From Sulfurifustis variabilis (lineage in GTDB: Bacteria > Pseudomonadota > Gammaproteobacteria > Acidiferrobacterales > Sulfurifustaceae), in the NCBI RefSeq assembly GCF_002355415.1, contig NZ_AP014936.1:3162001-3226000 (forward strand): a stretch of DNA of 64,000 bases, read 5' to 3'. A program made the translations under genes and the position numbers. Under the pieces are notes generated by a model, which ran no database searches, was not told the DNA's origin, and worked only from the letters and a program-made list of their open reading frames with translations. Positions 17,626 to 25,755 of this stretch are shown here, in pieces. Numbering within the stretch: position 1 is the stretch's first letter; every line of letters begins with the position of its first letter.

Positions 17626-18371
17626 GCTTGAGCCTCTTTCAGCGCGGGCCGCTGCGGTAAGGCGGGTGCCGGCTCCATGTCGAGCTTGGCGCCGGTGATC
17701 AGATAGGTATGGAGGTCGTGCGCGAACCCGTCGAGCTCGGCGACAGTGACCCGATTGGCGCGGACAAAGGCGTTGTAGGCGAGCACGGCCGGAATGGCGA
17801 CGGCGAGACCGGCGGCGGTCATGACGAGCGCCTCGCCCACTGGGCCGGCAACCTGATCGAGCGTGTTGAGGCCACCGGCACCGACGCCGAGCAGCGCGTG
17901 GTAGATCCCCCAGACGGTCCCGAACAGGCCCACGAACGGTGCTACGGCGCCGATCGAGGCGAGCAGGCTGAGCCCTGCTTCGAGCCGCCCGTTCTCGCGC
18001 GTCAGCACCTGACGCAGCGTACGAACCACGAGATCGGACACACTCGACTGATCGCCCAGACGCTCGGCCCGCATGCGATGCTGCTGATGGTGCCGTACGG
18101 CGACGATTGCGCCGAGCGCGAGCCGCGCCGCCGGGTCAACCGCGTGCTGATTGCGTAGCAGATCCATAGCTTCGGTCAAATTCTGCGCGTCCCAGAAACG
18201 GGCAACGACAGCTTGGTGGCGGCGGCGAACCTGCCACGTGTGCCACGCCTTGGCAAAGATCAGGTACCAGCTGCTGAGCGACATCGCTAGCAACACCAAC
18301 GCCGCACCGAGGCCGACGGCGTCGAGCTGGCTCAGAAAACTCTGCAAACCCGATGAGGTGACCGCAGGCAT
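17622..18371 (-). CDS. exbB: ExbB-type proton channel protein
   Basis: 249 residues, three TM helices: LGAALVLLAMSLSSWYLIFA at the start, then LLASIGAVAPFVGLFGTVWG and VMTAAGLAVAIPAVLAYNAF. The GLFGTVWGIYHAL and AGLAVAIPAV motifs are MotA/TolQ/ExbB signatures. The upstream in-frame extension to 18461 overlaps tonB, so ATG 18371, six bases after the tonB stop, is preferred. The middle cytoplasmic loop is Arg-rich. Confidence 0.92.
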   Translation of the reverse strand: MPAVTSSGLQSFLSQLDAVGLGAALVLLAMSLSSWYLIFAKAWHTWQVRRRHQAVVARFWDAQNLTEAMDLLRNQHAVDPAARLALGAIVAVRHHQQHRMRAERLGDQSSVSDLVVRTLRQVLTRENGRLEAGLSLLASIGAVAPFVGLFGTVWGIYHALLGVGAGGLNTLDQVAGPVGEALVMTAAGLAVAIPAVLAYNAFVRANRVTVAELDGFAHDLHTYLITGAKLDMEPAPALPQRPALKEAQA

Positions 18372-18376
18372 CGACG

Positions 18377-19054
18377 CTAACTTTCCAAAGTGAACGAAAT
18401 CGGAACCAAGACCGAGGCCGTCACCGGCACATCGCCCTGACGTGCGGGAACGAAGCGCCATTTGCGCACCGCCTCGAGCGCGGCCCGATCCAGGCGGGCG
18501 AAGCCGCTCGAGCGGCTGATCGCGATATCGGCCGAAGTGCCGTCCGGGCGCACGCGCACGCGCAGCAGGACCCGACCCTCCTCGCCCAGGCGGCGCGCGA
18601 GCGAGGGGTAAACGGGCGGCGGGTTGTTCAGGTAATCGGCATTGAAGCGCGGCAAGGTGACCGACGATGCCGGTGCCGGCGCATCGTCTGCGGCTACGGT
18701 CTCGGTCGGTGCGGGTTCCGAGGCAGTTGCCACGTCGGTGGTGATCGGAGCTTCGGGTGCCGAAGCGTCGGCATCAGGCGGGACATCCGTCGGCGCCCGC
18801 TCCGAGGCCTTGAGGGTTGAGGCTGGCGATGGCGATTTCCGAACGGGACGCGCCCTGACCGTGGCCTTCGTGGGTTTCGGCGGAGCGACCGAGGGCTCCT
18901 CTCCCGCTGAATCGATGAGGCTCACCATCACCGGGACCGACGCGACGGAGCTTGGAGCGACGTCGAGCTCCAGCAGCGCAGCACTGAACGCCGCGTGCAT
19001 GGCGAGGGTGGCCGCCATGGCGGGCGAGAAGATTCGAGATTTCAGGAACGCCAC
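18377..19054 (-). CDS. tonB: TonB-family energy-coupling protein
   Basis: 225 residues from the preferred GTG start. One N-terminal TM segment (MAATLAMHAAFSAALLEL) with the His and Ser face typical of TonB, a Pro/Ala/Thr-rich spacer across the periplasm (residues about 60-130), and a C-terminal domain with YPSLARRLGEEGRVLLRVRV and the conserved end KWRFVPARQ. GTG 19054 has GGAGG 8 bases upstream; ATG 19072 is an alternative start. Spacer is Ala/Pro/Glu rather than the Pro-Lys type of E. coli. Confidence 0.9.
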   Translation of the reverse strand: MAFLKSRIFSPAMAATLAMHAAFSAALLELDVAPSSVASVPVMVSLIDSAGEEPSVAPPKPTKATVRARPVRKSPSPASTLKASERAPTDVPPDADASAPEAPITTDVATASEPAPTETVAADDAPAPASSVTLPRFNADYLNNPPPVYPSLARRLGEEGRVLLRVRVRPDGTSADIAISRSSGFARLDRAALEAVRKWRFVPARQGDVPVTASVLVPISFTLES

Positions 19055-19151
19055 AAGCCGAACCTCCAGCATACTGATTGTCCGAACTAAACGGATTCCC
19101 TGGCTGGCTGCCCCGGTGGGGCTGGCTGGCGATGGGACGTGAAACGGCCTT

Positions 19152-19364
19152 CTACGCGGTCAAGATCAGTTTTCCGTTGCTCGTCACACGCAAGTGGTAC
19201 TCCCGGCCGTTGTGCTCGATGACGAGCTCGTCGGCTTCGGCTAGCAGCGCTCGGCTCGAGATCTTTTGAGGAGCGCGCGCTCTCGAGCCAGCCTCGCCGG
19301 CCGGGGAAGGGTTCACTTGGCTGGTCTTTATCACGGAATGCCGCCTCGGTTCTTTCTTGGCCAT
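19152..19364 (-). CDS. hemP: HemP haem-uptake protein
   Basis: 70 residues. The C-terminal part has the HemP pattern: ISSRALLAEADELVIEHNG followed by YHLRVTSNGKLILTA. The basic N-terminus varies between species. HemP is a small cytoplasmic protein found at the head of haem uptake operons; in Burkholderia it activates the haem receptor gene (established for that genus). Here it lies 80-100 bases before tonB and just after bfd, supporting haem as the ligand of this operon. Confidence 0.9.
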   Translation of the reverse strand: MAKKEPRRHSVIKTSQVNPSPAGEAGSRARAPQKISSRALLAEADELVIEHNGREYHLRVTSNGKLILTA

Positions 19365-19401
19365 CTCGTTTAGCGACAGCTCGGGCTCCGGGCCCTGCGG
19401 G

Positions 19402-19599
19402 TCACGCGGCCCGCTCCTCGACGCCGTCTGCCTCCACCTTCAACGCCTCGTGAAGCACCTCCCGTACATGCGACGCGCACCGGCCGCAACGAGAAGCGAC
19501 GCCCAAAGACGCGCAAAGCTGCTTCAGGGTGCAAGCCCCCTTGCACACCGCCTCCCGAATCTGGCCATCGGTGACGGCGTTACAAACGCAGACGTACAT
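19402..19599 (-). CDS. bfd: Bfd, bacterioferritin-associated [2Fe-2S] ferredoxin
   Basis: 65 residues from ATG 19599, with GAGGAG upstream. Cysteines C4, C6, C38 and C41 give the Bfd pattern CxC-x31-CxxC that binds one [2Fe-2S] cluster, and VTDGQIREAV follows the first pair. Bfd docks on the haem of bacterioferritin and passes electrons to release stored iron. First gene behind the Fur box. It gives the operon a direct functional link to the two bfr genes 10 kb away. Confidence 0.93.
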   Translation of the reverse strand: MYVCVCNAVTDGQIREAVCKGACTLKQLCASLGVASRCGRCASHVREVLHEALKVEADGVEERAA

Positions 19600-19641
19600 C
19601 GTTCTTGCTCCTCGAGTTGCGGGCGCTAACGTTAACGCGAA

Positions 19642-19656
19642 TGATAATGATTCTCG
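19642..19656 (-). promoter_or_regulatory. Fur box upstream of bfd
   Basis: TGATAATGATTCTCG on the plus strand matches the Fur 7-1-7 consensus (TGATAAT-n-ATTATCA) at 12 of 14 arm positions. It sits about 45 bases upstream of the bfd ATG in an AT-rich island within GC-rich DNA. It should repress bfd and the downstream haem/iron genes when iron is sufficient. Confidence 0.85.
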
Positions 19657-19889
19657 TTTATATTGCAACTGCTTTTAGGCGGGCGGGTGGGGATCAGTTA
19701 AAGGTCTGATGGCACTACTTTTAGACCCGCGATAAAGACTTCGGGCTAGGGGCGAGAGCCCTTGCCGCTGGAGACCAACCTAAATGACTCACTCACTGGC
19801 CCATTTCTTGCCTCAACAAAATGACGACCAGGTCCGATGCTTGATGGAGCCCTCGAGGCCCCGGACAAAAAATACAAGGGGGTAAGTTT

Positions 19890-20078
19890 TTGCTTTCCTT
19901 CGATCCGGAACGCCTCCCTGCCCACCTCCGGCTGGAACTCCTTCGGCTGCGCCACCGCGTGGCGTCATTCCTATTATATGGCCCCGGCGACCTTCGGCTT
20001 GCCGAGGCTGAAGCGCGCGCCCTAGCCTCGGACATCAAGAGGCTCTACGACGCACTGCTCATCTCCAATTACCACTGA
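19890..20078 (+). CDS. small hypothetical protein, uncertain
   Basis: 62 residues from a TTG start preceded by a GGGGGT stretch. The peptide is leucine/arginine-rich and helical (RLELLRLRHRVASFLLYG, then AEARALASDIKRLYDALL) with no recognised family. Regular charged/leucine spacing argues mildly for a real protein; the weak start argues against. It stands alone between the Fur-controlled operon and the MerR cassette. The bases to the left (19690-19889) show nothing I can name. Confidence 0.3.
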   Translation: MLSFDPERLPAHLRLELLRLRHRVASFLLYGPGDLRLAEAEARALASDIKRLYDALLISNYH

Positions 20079-20195
20079 TGGGCTGGGAGCGACAAAACAC
20101 TTCATTCGCGCTGAAACTCCCGACCGTATAAGGCCCACGGGTCGCTGCAGATCATCTCCGGAGGCGAGGGTCGAATCCGAGCACGCTCCAGGTGG

Positions 20196-20531
20196 TTATG
20201 GACGGAGCGTGCCTCGGAGGACCGCGTAGAGACGATGGAGCCGAACGATGAGAGCTTGCACCTCGGATACTGAACCCCGCGAGGCCGGGCGTGAGATGAC
20301 CGCTTCGATTTCTCGTGTCAGTCGCTCGAAATCGGATCGAAGCGTTGTCGGAATTTCCAGTGCAGCATCAACGGTCGCCAGGATCTTGTGCGCCGCCGCA
20401 AGGCGGTCCAGCGGAGAACCGGGCGCAAGAACCGACGCCAGGGCCGCTTCTCGCACCTTTCTTAGCCCCGTGCTCGCCTTCACGGCGGCAGGAGAATGGG
20501 TCCGCGCAGCCGCGGCGCTCGAAGGACGCAA
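20196..20531 (-). CDS. small helical hypothetical protein, uncertain
   Basis: 111 residues, no recognised domain. From residue 40 it reads as regular amphipathic helices (LDRLAAAHKILATVDAALE, DFERLTREIEAVIS, VQALIVRLHRLYAVLRG); the first 35 residues look less protein-like, so the true start may be a later codon. No signal peptide or cysteines. Between it and the MerR gene (20532-20831) there is no good gene, only a short SHOCT relic. Confidence 0.35.
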   Translation of the reverse strand: MRPSSAAAARTHSPAAVKASTGLRKVREAALASVLAPGSPLDRLAAAHKILATVDAALEIPTTLRSDFERLTREIEAVISRPASRGSVSEVQALIVRLHRLYAVLRGTLRP

Positions 20532-20768
20532 AGAGAAAACACGGGGTACTTACGAGTAGCATTTGCCGCCTTTGGCTTGAAGCTCGTATTTTACAAACCA
20601 TTGCTGCCGGGCACTGAAATGGCTTGCTGCCGCCGACACAGCGCTGTGTTGTACGGCTGCCTGAAGAAGCCGCAGACGATGGCGCACATGATAGCGCTCC
20701 GCGAGAATCTGGCACGCTGTTTTCCGGTTCGGGGGCGTATAGCGGGGCGAAAGTCCTCCGTCCTGTGC

Positions 20769-20798
20769 CAATTCGAGCGCAAGCGGCGCGACCTGATG
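20769..20798 (+). pseudogene. relic of a SHOCT-domain C-terminus
   Basis: Reads QFERKRRDLM, the end of a SHOCT helix. The 21 bases at 20772-20792 are identical to 8342-8362 in the SHOCT gene of the first block, including synonymous positions. No upstream SHOCT helix or membrane segment is present, so it looks like a copied or left-over gene end. Confidence 0.5.
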
Positions 20799-20831
20799 GA
20801 CGCACCGGACTTGGATCTTGCGCTGCTCGCG

Positions 20832-21266
20832 TTACGACAATCGCCGCTTCCGCTTCTGACGGGGCACCCCGTTACGCCCGATACTTTCGATGATCGGACA
20901 GGCCCCGGAATCGGCGCCCGCGCAGAGGTTGAGCAGCAGGCGCAGCTCGTCGCGCAGCGTCGTGAGCTCGACGAGCCGCGCCTCGACTTCCGCGAGCTTT
21001 TTCCCCGTAAGCTGCCGCACCTTGGAGCGCGCGCGGTGCGGCGCCTCGCGCATGGCCAATAGCACCCCGATCTCGAGCAGCGAGAAGTCCATCTTCTGCG
21101 CCCGCTGGATGAACTTCAGGCGCGAGAGGTCCTGGTCATTGTAGAAGCGGATGCCGGCGCCGTTGCGCCCGATCCTGGGCAGCAGCCCGATCTTTTCGTA
21201 GTAGCGCAGCGTGTCGGGCGAGAGACCGAGCTGCTCGGTGACCTCGCTGATGCGATACTGGCCCAT
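20832..21266 (-). CDS. MerR-family metal-responsive activator
   Basis: 144 residues. The winged helix starts YRISEVTEQLGLSPDTLRYY, then a long dimer helix. The sensor loop has C115 and C123 (LCAGADSGACPII), a Cys-x7-Cys spacing as in CueR-type Cu(I)/Ag(I) sensors. There is no cysteine at the position near residue 77 that divalent sensors (ZntR, CadR) use. It follows the CcdA-like gene by 8 bases, so it is the last gene of its own target operon. Its probable operators are the two dyads near 25.05-25.15 kb. The Arg/Lys tail (RQKRKRR) is unusual. Confidence 0.88.
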   Translation of the reverse strand: MGQYRISEVTEQLGLSPDTLRYYEKIGLLPRIGRNGAGIRFYNDQDLSRLKFIQRAQKMDFSLLEIGVLLAMREAPHRARSKVRQLTGKKLAEVEARLVELTTLRDELRLLLNLCAGADSGACPIIESIGRNGVPRQKRKRRLS

Positions 21267-21274
21267 AATCGCCT

Positions 21275-21955
21275 CTACATCAGGAAGAAGTACTCATTAA
21301 TAAGATAAGCGCCGCTACCGATCAGCACCAGCGCGCCAGCGATCTCGAAGGCCTTCTGCCAGCGCGTGAGCGCCTTGAGCGATTCGAGCCAGCCGACGGC
21401 CCAGGCGCCGAGGAGGATCGGCACCGAGCGCCCGAGTGCGAACGCCAGCAACAGCGCGAAGCCGAAGGACACCGAACCGATCCCGGCTGCCGCCGTCAGC
21501 ATCACCAGCAGCGCCGGGGTGCAGAACGGGCAGATCGCGACCGAGAACGGGATGCCGAGTAGGAATGCGCCCCACACTCCCGCCACGCGGGTGCCGCGCA
21601 TCGAGAACCACGGGAGCCGGAGCTTGATCCACCCCGGCCACATTAGCCCAAGCACGATCAGGAGCGGCCCGAGCACCAACCCCCACTCGCGGCCCATGAC
21701 CTGCTTCACCCATTCACCGCCCAGCGCCGCGCCCACGCCCAGCACGACGTGGGTGACGAGCATGCCGGCGATGAACGCCCCGCCGAGCCACACCGCCCGT
21801 CGCGGCTCACGGGCCTTGGTGACATAGGCGAGCGTGACCGGGATTGCGGCGACCGCCACGGGATTGAAGCTGAAGACGAAGCCGGTGGCGAAGCCGAGGG
21901 CCAGACCCGCGACACTTGCGTGCTGCAATGCCAAGCGGAGCGACTCAGCGTCCAT
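21275..21955 (-). CDS. CcdA/DsbD-like six-helix thiol transporter
   Basis: 226 residues, about six membrane helices. The first repeat has SFNPVAVAAIPV in place of the usual S-P-C-V-L-P, so that cysteine is missing; the second has AICPFCTPALLVM with a CxxC. It therefore differs from the standard CcdA at 3555 and may carry electrons or metal by another route. It lies between a P1B ATPase and the MerR regulator, with a CxxC thioredoxin upstream, suggesting a reducing partner for metal handling. Specific function unknown. Confidence 0.75.
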   Translation of the reverse strand: MDAESLRLALQHASVAGLALGFATGFVFSFNPVAVAAIPVTLAYVTKAREPRRAVWLGGAFIAGMLVTHVVLGVGAALGGEWVKQVMGREWGLVLGPLLIVLGLMWPGWIKLRLPWFSMRGTRVAGVWGAFLLGIPFSVAICPFCTPALLVMLTAAAGIGSVSFGFALLLAFALGRSVPILLGAWAVGWLESLKALTRWQKAFEIAGALVLIGSGAYLINEYFFLM

Positions 21956-22003
21956 ATGACCTGGTCTGGAGGACTAAAACGACCGAGACGATAGAGCGGG
22001 TCA

Positions 22004-24451
22004 TCATACCGGCTGTGGCTTTACGTCGAGCGGCCGGCCGACGCTCATGAGCGCGTCGAACAGGAGCTGCGGGCGGCCCCAGAGCGAGTTGAAGAAGATC
22101 GTGGTCACGCTCGCCGCCATCGCCGCCATCGCCCACACCGGGTAGACGAGGCCGGTCGCCGCGAGCGGGATGCCGACACCGTTGAAGAGAAAAGCGAGCG
22201 CGACGTTCTCCAGCATCTTGCGGTAGCCGCGGCGGCTGATCTCGTGGGCCGCGACCACCGTCTCGAGCCGTGGTCTGAGAATGATGATGTCGGCCGACTC
22301 GATCGCGATGTCGGTGCCGCTCGCCATGGCGATGCCGACGTCGGCCTGCATCAGCGCCGGGGCGTCGTTGACGCCGTCGCCCACCATCGCCGCCCGGCCG
22401 CGCGTCTGAAGCTCGCGGATGATTTCCGCTTTCCGCTCCGGGCGCACGCCGGCATGCACCTCGGCAATACCGGCCTCGGCGGCGAAGCGGCGCGCGGCGC
22501 GTTCGTTGTCGCCGGTAAGCAACACCGTGCGCAGGCCACGCTGATGCAGCGCGGCAACCGTCTTCGCCGCATCCGGGCGCAGACGGTCGCCGAGCGCGAT
22601 GACGCCGAGCGCCTGGCCCGCGCGCGCCACTGCAGTCACCGTCCGCCCCTGCGTCTCGAGCTCGTCGATGCGCGGGGCGAGCGACCCAAGATTCACGCCT
22701 CGGCTCTTGAGGAAGCCGGGGCTCCCGACCAGCACCGCGCCGCCTCCGATGCGCGCGGTGACGCCCTGACCCGGCACCGCCTGGAACTCCTCGACCGCGG
22801 GCGGCGCCAGGCCGCGCTTGAAAGCGACATTGACAATCGCCTGGGCGAGCGGATGCTCGGAGCTCGCCTCGGCCGCGGCGGCGATCGCAAGCAGCTCCCC
22901 CTCGGTACCGCCCGCCGCCACGATCTCCTGCACCGCGGGCTCCCCCTCGGTGAGCGTGCCGGTCTTGTCGAACACGACCGTGCGCACGAGCCGGTAGCCC
23001 TGGAAGGCCTCGCCGGTGCGCATGAGGATGCCGCGCTCGGCGGCCTCGCCCGAGCCGCGCACGATGGAAAGCGGCGCCGAGATGCCGACCGCGCAGGGAT
23101 AACCCATCACGAGGACGCTTAAGCCCGCGAACACCGCGCGCTCGAGGTCGGCCGCACCGGTAAAAAGGTACGAGCCTGCGAGCCAACCGATGAAGGCGGT
23201 CGCGGCGACGATCAGCACCGTGGGCGTGTACACCCGCAGCACCCGGTCGACGAGGTGCAGCAGCCCGGGCTTCATGGCACGAGCGTCTTCGACATGACGG
23301 ATGATCTGGGCAAGGAAGCTCTCCTCGCCCACCGCCGTCACCTCGAGGAGCAATGTCCCGGTGCCGTTGATCGAGCCGCCGATCACGGTATCGCCCAGCT
23401 TCTTTTCGACCGGCAAGGGCTCGCCGGTCACGAGCGCTTCGTTCACCGCCGAGTGTCCCTCGACCACTCTTCCGTCCACCGGGATGCGCTCGCCCGGGCG
23501 GATGCGCACGCGCTCCCCGCGTTTCACGTCCTCGACCGGGACGTCCGTCTCGCGCCCGGCACGCACGACGCGCGCCATGTCGGGCTGAAGGTCGAGGAGT
23601 TTCTTCACCGCCTGGGAGCTTCGGGTCTTCACGATCAGCGACAGCCACTCGGAGAAGATATGGTAGGTCGCGACCATCACGGAGACGGCGAAGAACGCCG
23701 CGGTCGGATAGCCGTCCCGCTGCCAGACCAACCCGATGATGCCGCCCGCGATACCGGCGAAAGCGCCGATCTCGAGCAGCACGTGCTGGTTGAGGATGCC
23801 GCGCTTGAGCGCCTGGATCGCCATGTGCAGGATGTGCCGGCCCACGCCGAACACGACGAAGAGCGCAAGCCCCGCGGCGAGCCAGGGTGTCAAACCGGCG
23901 AGCCAGCCGCCCGCGCGCGCATAGAAGATTCCGGCTGCCAGGGCGCCGAGCGCAGCAGAACCGGCGAGGGCCGCCGGCACACCGCGGGGCTTCAGCACCA
24001 CGAAAAGGAAGGCCGCGAGGCTCGCGACCGCGACCGCCGGCAGCAGCGCGGTCCAGAACCCGGTGGGATTCGCGACGAGCGCGATCGCCGCAAGGCTCGC
24101 GCCGACGGCGGCGACGAAGCGCCGCCCCTCCTGCACGAGCAGCGCCTCCTCCTCGTCATAGGGGCGAAGCTTTCGCGGATCGGAGATCGTGTAGCCGATG
24201 TCCTTGAGCGTCTGGAGCAGCGCCTCGGCGCGCGCCACGCTCGGGTCGTATTCGATCAGCGCCTGCTCGTGCGTCAGGCTCACCGCCACCTGCTCGACGC
24301 CGGGCTCGCGGCCCAACGCCTTCTCGATCGTGCCGGTGCAGAGCGAGCAGTGCAGGCCGCCGATGCGCGCGCGGATGCGCCGGCGGCCGGGTCGGGCGGA
24401 CGGTTCTTCGCTCCAGAAGCGCGGAGCGGTTTCAGAAACGGTGGCATTCAT
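22004..24451 (-). CDS. P1B-type heavy-metal ATPase with HMA domain and YPC motif
   Basis: 815 residues. N-terminal HMA domain with [15 protein letters not shown] (CxxC), about eight TM helices, actuator TGEPLPVEK, phosphorylation site [20 protein letters not shown] for nucleotide binding, and hinge [12 protein letters not shown]. The ion site in TM6 reads [11 protein letters not shown]: Tyr replaces the first Cys of the normal CPC, though the PC-x6-P spacing is of the Cu(I) kind. The last helix carries FFNSLWG. The substrate is therefore uncertain: Cu/Ag-like by spacing, or another soft metal. It is part of the MerR-controlled cassette and exports metal from the cytoplasm. Confidence 0.93.
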   Translation of the reverse strand: MNATVSETAPRFWSEEPSARPGRRRIRARIGGLHCSLCTGTIEKALGREPGVEQVAVSLTHEQALIEYDPSVARAEALLQTLKDIGYTISDPRKLRPYDEEEALLVQEGRRFVAAVGASLAAIALVANPTGFWTALLPAVAVASLAAFLFVVLKPRGVPAALAGSAALGALAAGIFYARAGGWLAGLTPWLAAGLALFVVFGVGRHILHMAIQALKRGILNQHVLLEIGAFAGIAGGIIGLVWQRDGYPTAAFFAVSVMVATYHIFSEWLSLIVKTRSSQAVKKLLDLQPDMARVVRAGRETDVPVEDVKRGERVRIRPGERIPVDGRVVEGHSAVNEALVTGEPLPVEKKLGDTVIGGSINGTGTLLLEVTAVGEESFLAQIIRHVEDARAMKPGLLHLVDRVLRVYTPTVLIVAATAFIGWLAGSYLFTGAADLERAVFAGLSVLVMGYPCAVGISAPLSIVRGSGEAAERGILMRTGEAFQGYRLVRTVVFDKTGTLTEGEPAVQEIVAAGGTEGELLAIAAAAEASSEHPLAQAIVNVAFKRGLAPPAVEEFQAVPGQGVTARIGGGAVLVGSPGFLKSRGVNLGSLAPRIDELETQGRTVTAVARAGQALGVIALGDRLRPDAAKTVAALHQRGLRTVLLTGDNERAARRFAAEAGIAEVHAGVRPERKAEIIRELQTRGRAAMVGDGVNDAPALMQADVGIAMASGTDIAIESADIIILRPRLETVVAAHEISRRGYRKMLENVALAFLFNGVGIPLAATGLVYPVWAMAAMAASVTTIFFNSLWGRPQLLFDALMSVGRPLDVKPQPV

Positions 24452-24460
24452 GGCGGCACC

Positions 24461-24751
24461 TCACCTGTGAGCAGGCAACTGGACGTAACCCTTTCGTATC
24501 TCTTCTTCCAGGGCCGCGCGCAGCTTCTTTGCGGACGGCAGTGCGGTGAAGACGAGCCGGCCGTTCACGGTGATCGCCGGCGTCGAGAGCACGCCGAGCT
24601 TGACCGCGTAGTCGAGCTCCTCGAGCACGTTCACCTCGCGCCACTCGATGCGCTCGCCGCCGAGCTCGGCGGCGATACGCTTGAGCGCGTCCTTGGCCTG
24701 CGCGCACCTGTTGCAGCCGGGCGAAGAGAAGACTTCGACCTTGATCGTCAT
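24461..24751 (-). CDS. small thioredoxin/glutaredoxin-like protein
   Basis: 96 residues, cytoplasmic. Active site SSPGCNRCAQAK (CxxC) at residues about 9-20, and cis-Pro loop VLSTPAITVNGRLVF. It is of the small redox-active-disulfide type linked with metal and arsenic operons. It ends 9 bases before the P1B ATPase start. It could reduce the CcdA-like partner or hand metal to the ATPase; neither is shown. Its start overlaps the end of the frameshifted HMA gene by ATGA, evidence that the latter was once translated in this frame. Confidence 0.88.
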   Translation of the reverse strand: MTIKVEVFSSPGCNRCAQAKDALKRIAAELGGERIEWREVNVLEELDYAVKLGVLSTPAITVNGRLVFTALPSAKKLRAALEEEIRKGYVQLPAHR

Positions 24752-24984
24752 TGCCGGCCATCCTCTTGCTCAATGACCGTCACCGCGCCCGCCTCCAAGC
24801 CGGTATCCGCCACTGCTTTGCGCATCCGGGTCAGGTCGGTGCCGGCCGGGTGCCATGACCACGCGCGCCGTATCGGTCTTGAGGCTGATCTTGACGTCCT
24901 CATGCGGGCAGTCCGGCGAGCCGCTCGCCCACCGTGCAGGCGCAACGCCGACGGGCCCATGTTCTGGATTTCGAGCTCCACCAC
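24748..24984 (-). pseudogene. HMA-domain metal-binding protein with frameshifts
   Basis: Homology to a heavy-metal-associated domain is spread over three reading frames. VVELEIQNMG is in the first frame, CACTVGERLAGLP (the CxC/CxxC-like site) in another, EDVKISLKTDTARVVMAPG in a third, and TDLTRMRKAVADTGLEAG back in the first. Together they match one MerP/CopZ-size protein of about 75 residues. At least two or three small insertions or deletions are needed. It is first behind the MerR-type promoter. Sequencing or assembly error in a GC-rich stretch is the main alternative to a true pseudogene. Confidence 0.65.
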
Positions 24985-25044
24985 CGCCCCGCCCGCGAAA
25001 ACGGGAGCCGCGACAGCAACACGACGAGCGTGCGCACGCAAAGA

Positions 25045-25075
25045 ACCGTACACCCTGGAGTCCACTCCAGGTCAA
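25045..25075 (-). promoter_or_regulatory. MerR-family promoter/operator for the P1B ATPase cassette
   Basis: On the minus strand: -35 TTGACC (25075-25070), a 19-bp spacer, and -10 TACGGT (25050-25045). The spacer holds a perfect dyad CCTGGAGT-GG-ACTCCAGG (25054-25071). An overlong 19-bp spacer with a central dyad is the hallmark of MerR-activated promoters, and the arm sequence is like the ZntR operator. Drives HMA relic, thioredoxin, ATPase, CcdA-like and MerR genes. Confidence 0.88.
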
Positions 25076-25121
25076 GAGTGTGGGACGCATCGCCTTGGCG
25101 CACCGGTGAGCCGGGGACGGC

Positions 25122-25152
25122 TTGACCTGGACCTGGCTCCAGTGACTAGCCT
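25122..25152 (+). promoter_or_regulatory. second, divergent MerR-type promoter
   Basis: On the plus strand: -35 TTGACC (25122-25127), 19-bp spacer, -10 TAGCCT (25147-25152). The spacer has CTGGA and TCCAG half-sites, a weaker dyad than the neighbour at 25054. It points to the DsbG-like gene at 25183, starting 31 bases after the -10. The pair implies that one MerR protein controls both directions. Confidence 0.7.
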
Positions 25153-25182
25153 GGAATTGTCTGCTCGGCAACGGAGTCCCCC

Positions 25183-25755
25183 ATGAGACCCGAACGTACC
25201 TTGATAACGCTTGCCGTCGCACTGCTGGTCCTGTCGGCCCGGGGCTTGGCCGCGGAGCCGGCGCCAAGCCCGGCGGCGCCGGCCGAGGCGGTGCTGGCCG
25301 ACCTTCCGAAAGCGACCTGGATCGCCGACGGAGGGGGCAGACGCGTCGTCTACATCTTTTTCGATCCGAATTGTCCGTCGTGCCAGCTTCTCTACCGCAA
25401 CCTGCGAACGTTCGTCGCCTCGCATAACCTGCAGGTGCGCTGGATACCGGTTGCCGTCGTCGACGCGACCAGTCTCGGCAAGGCGGCCGCGATCCTGCAG
25501 GTACCGGACCGGCGCGCGGCCCTGCGCCGTAACGAGGAGCGCTACCAAAGCGAAACGTTCAGCGGCGGCATCGAGGAGGAGATACCCTCGGACGAGACCG
25601 AGCAACAGTTGCGCGCGAATGAACTGCTGCTCAACAGGCTCGATGTCCCGGTCGTCCCGACCATGCTCTTTCCGAGCAGAGATGGCCGTGCCGTCATCAT
25701 CCAGGGGGCGCTATCGCCGCTCGCACTAGGTAAAGTGCTCGTCCGGCTGCCGTGA
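25183..25755 (+). CDS. periplasmic DsbC/DsbG-like thioredoxin-fold protein
   Basis: 190 residues with a signal peptide (ITLAVALLVLSARGLAAEP). Active site FFDPNCPSCQLLYRNL (CxxC), and VPVVPTMLFPS supplies the cis-Pro loop. The long helical insert with NEERYQSETF resembles DsbG/DsbC catalytic domains, but no dimerisation domain is present. It is transcribed away from the ATPase cassette from its own MerR-type promoter, so it is probably induced by the same metal. Likely repairs or protects periplasmic thiols under metal stress. Confidence 0.85.
   Translation: MRPERTLITLAVALLVLSARGLAAEPAPSPAAPAEAVLADLPKATWIADGGGRRVVYIFFDPNCPSCQLLYRNLRTFVASHNLQVRWIPVAVVDATSLGKAAAILQVPDRRAALRRNEERYQSETFSGGIEEEIPSDETEQQLRANELLLNRLDVPVVPTMLFPSRDGRAVIIQGALSPLALGKVLVRLP

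Noticed and set aside
20550-20771. 73-codon minus-strand frame in the 20.5-20.8 kb gap
   Set aside because: No homology pattern or ribosome site; a plus-strand SHOCT relic overlaps the gap.
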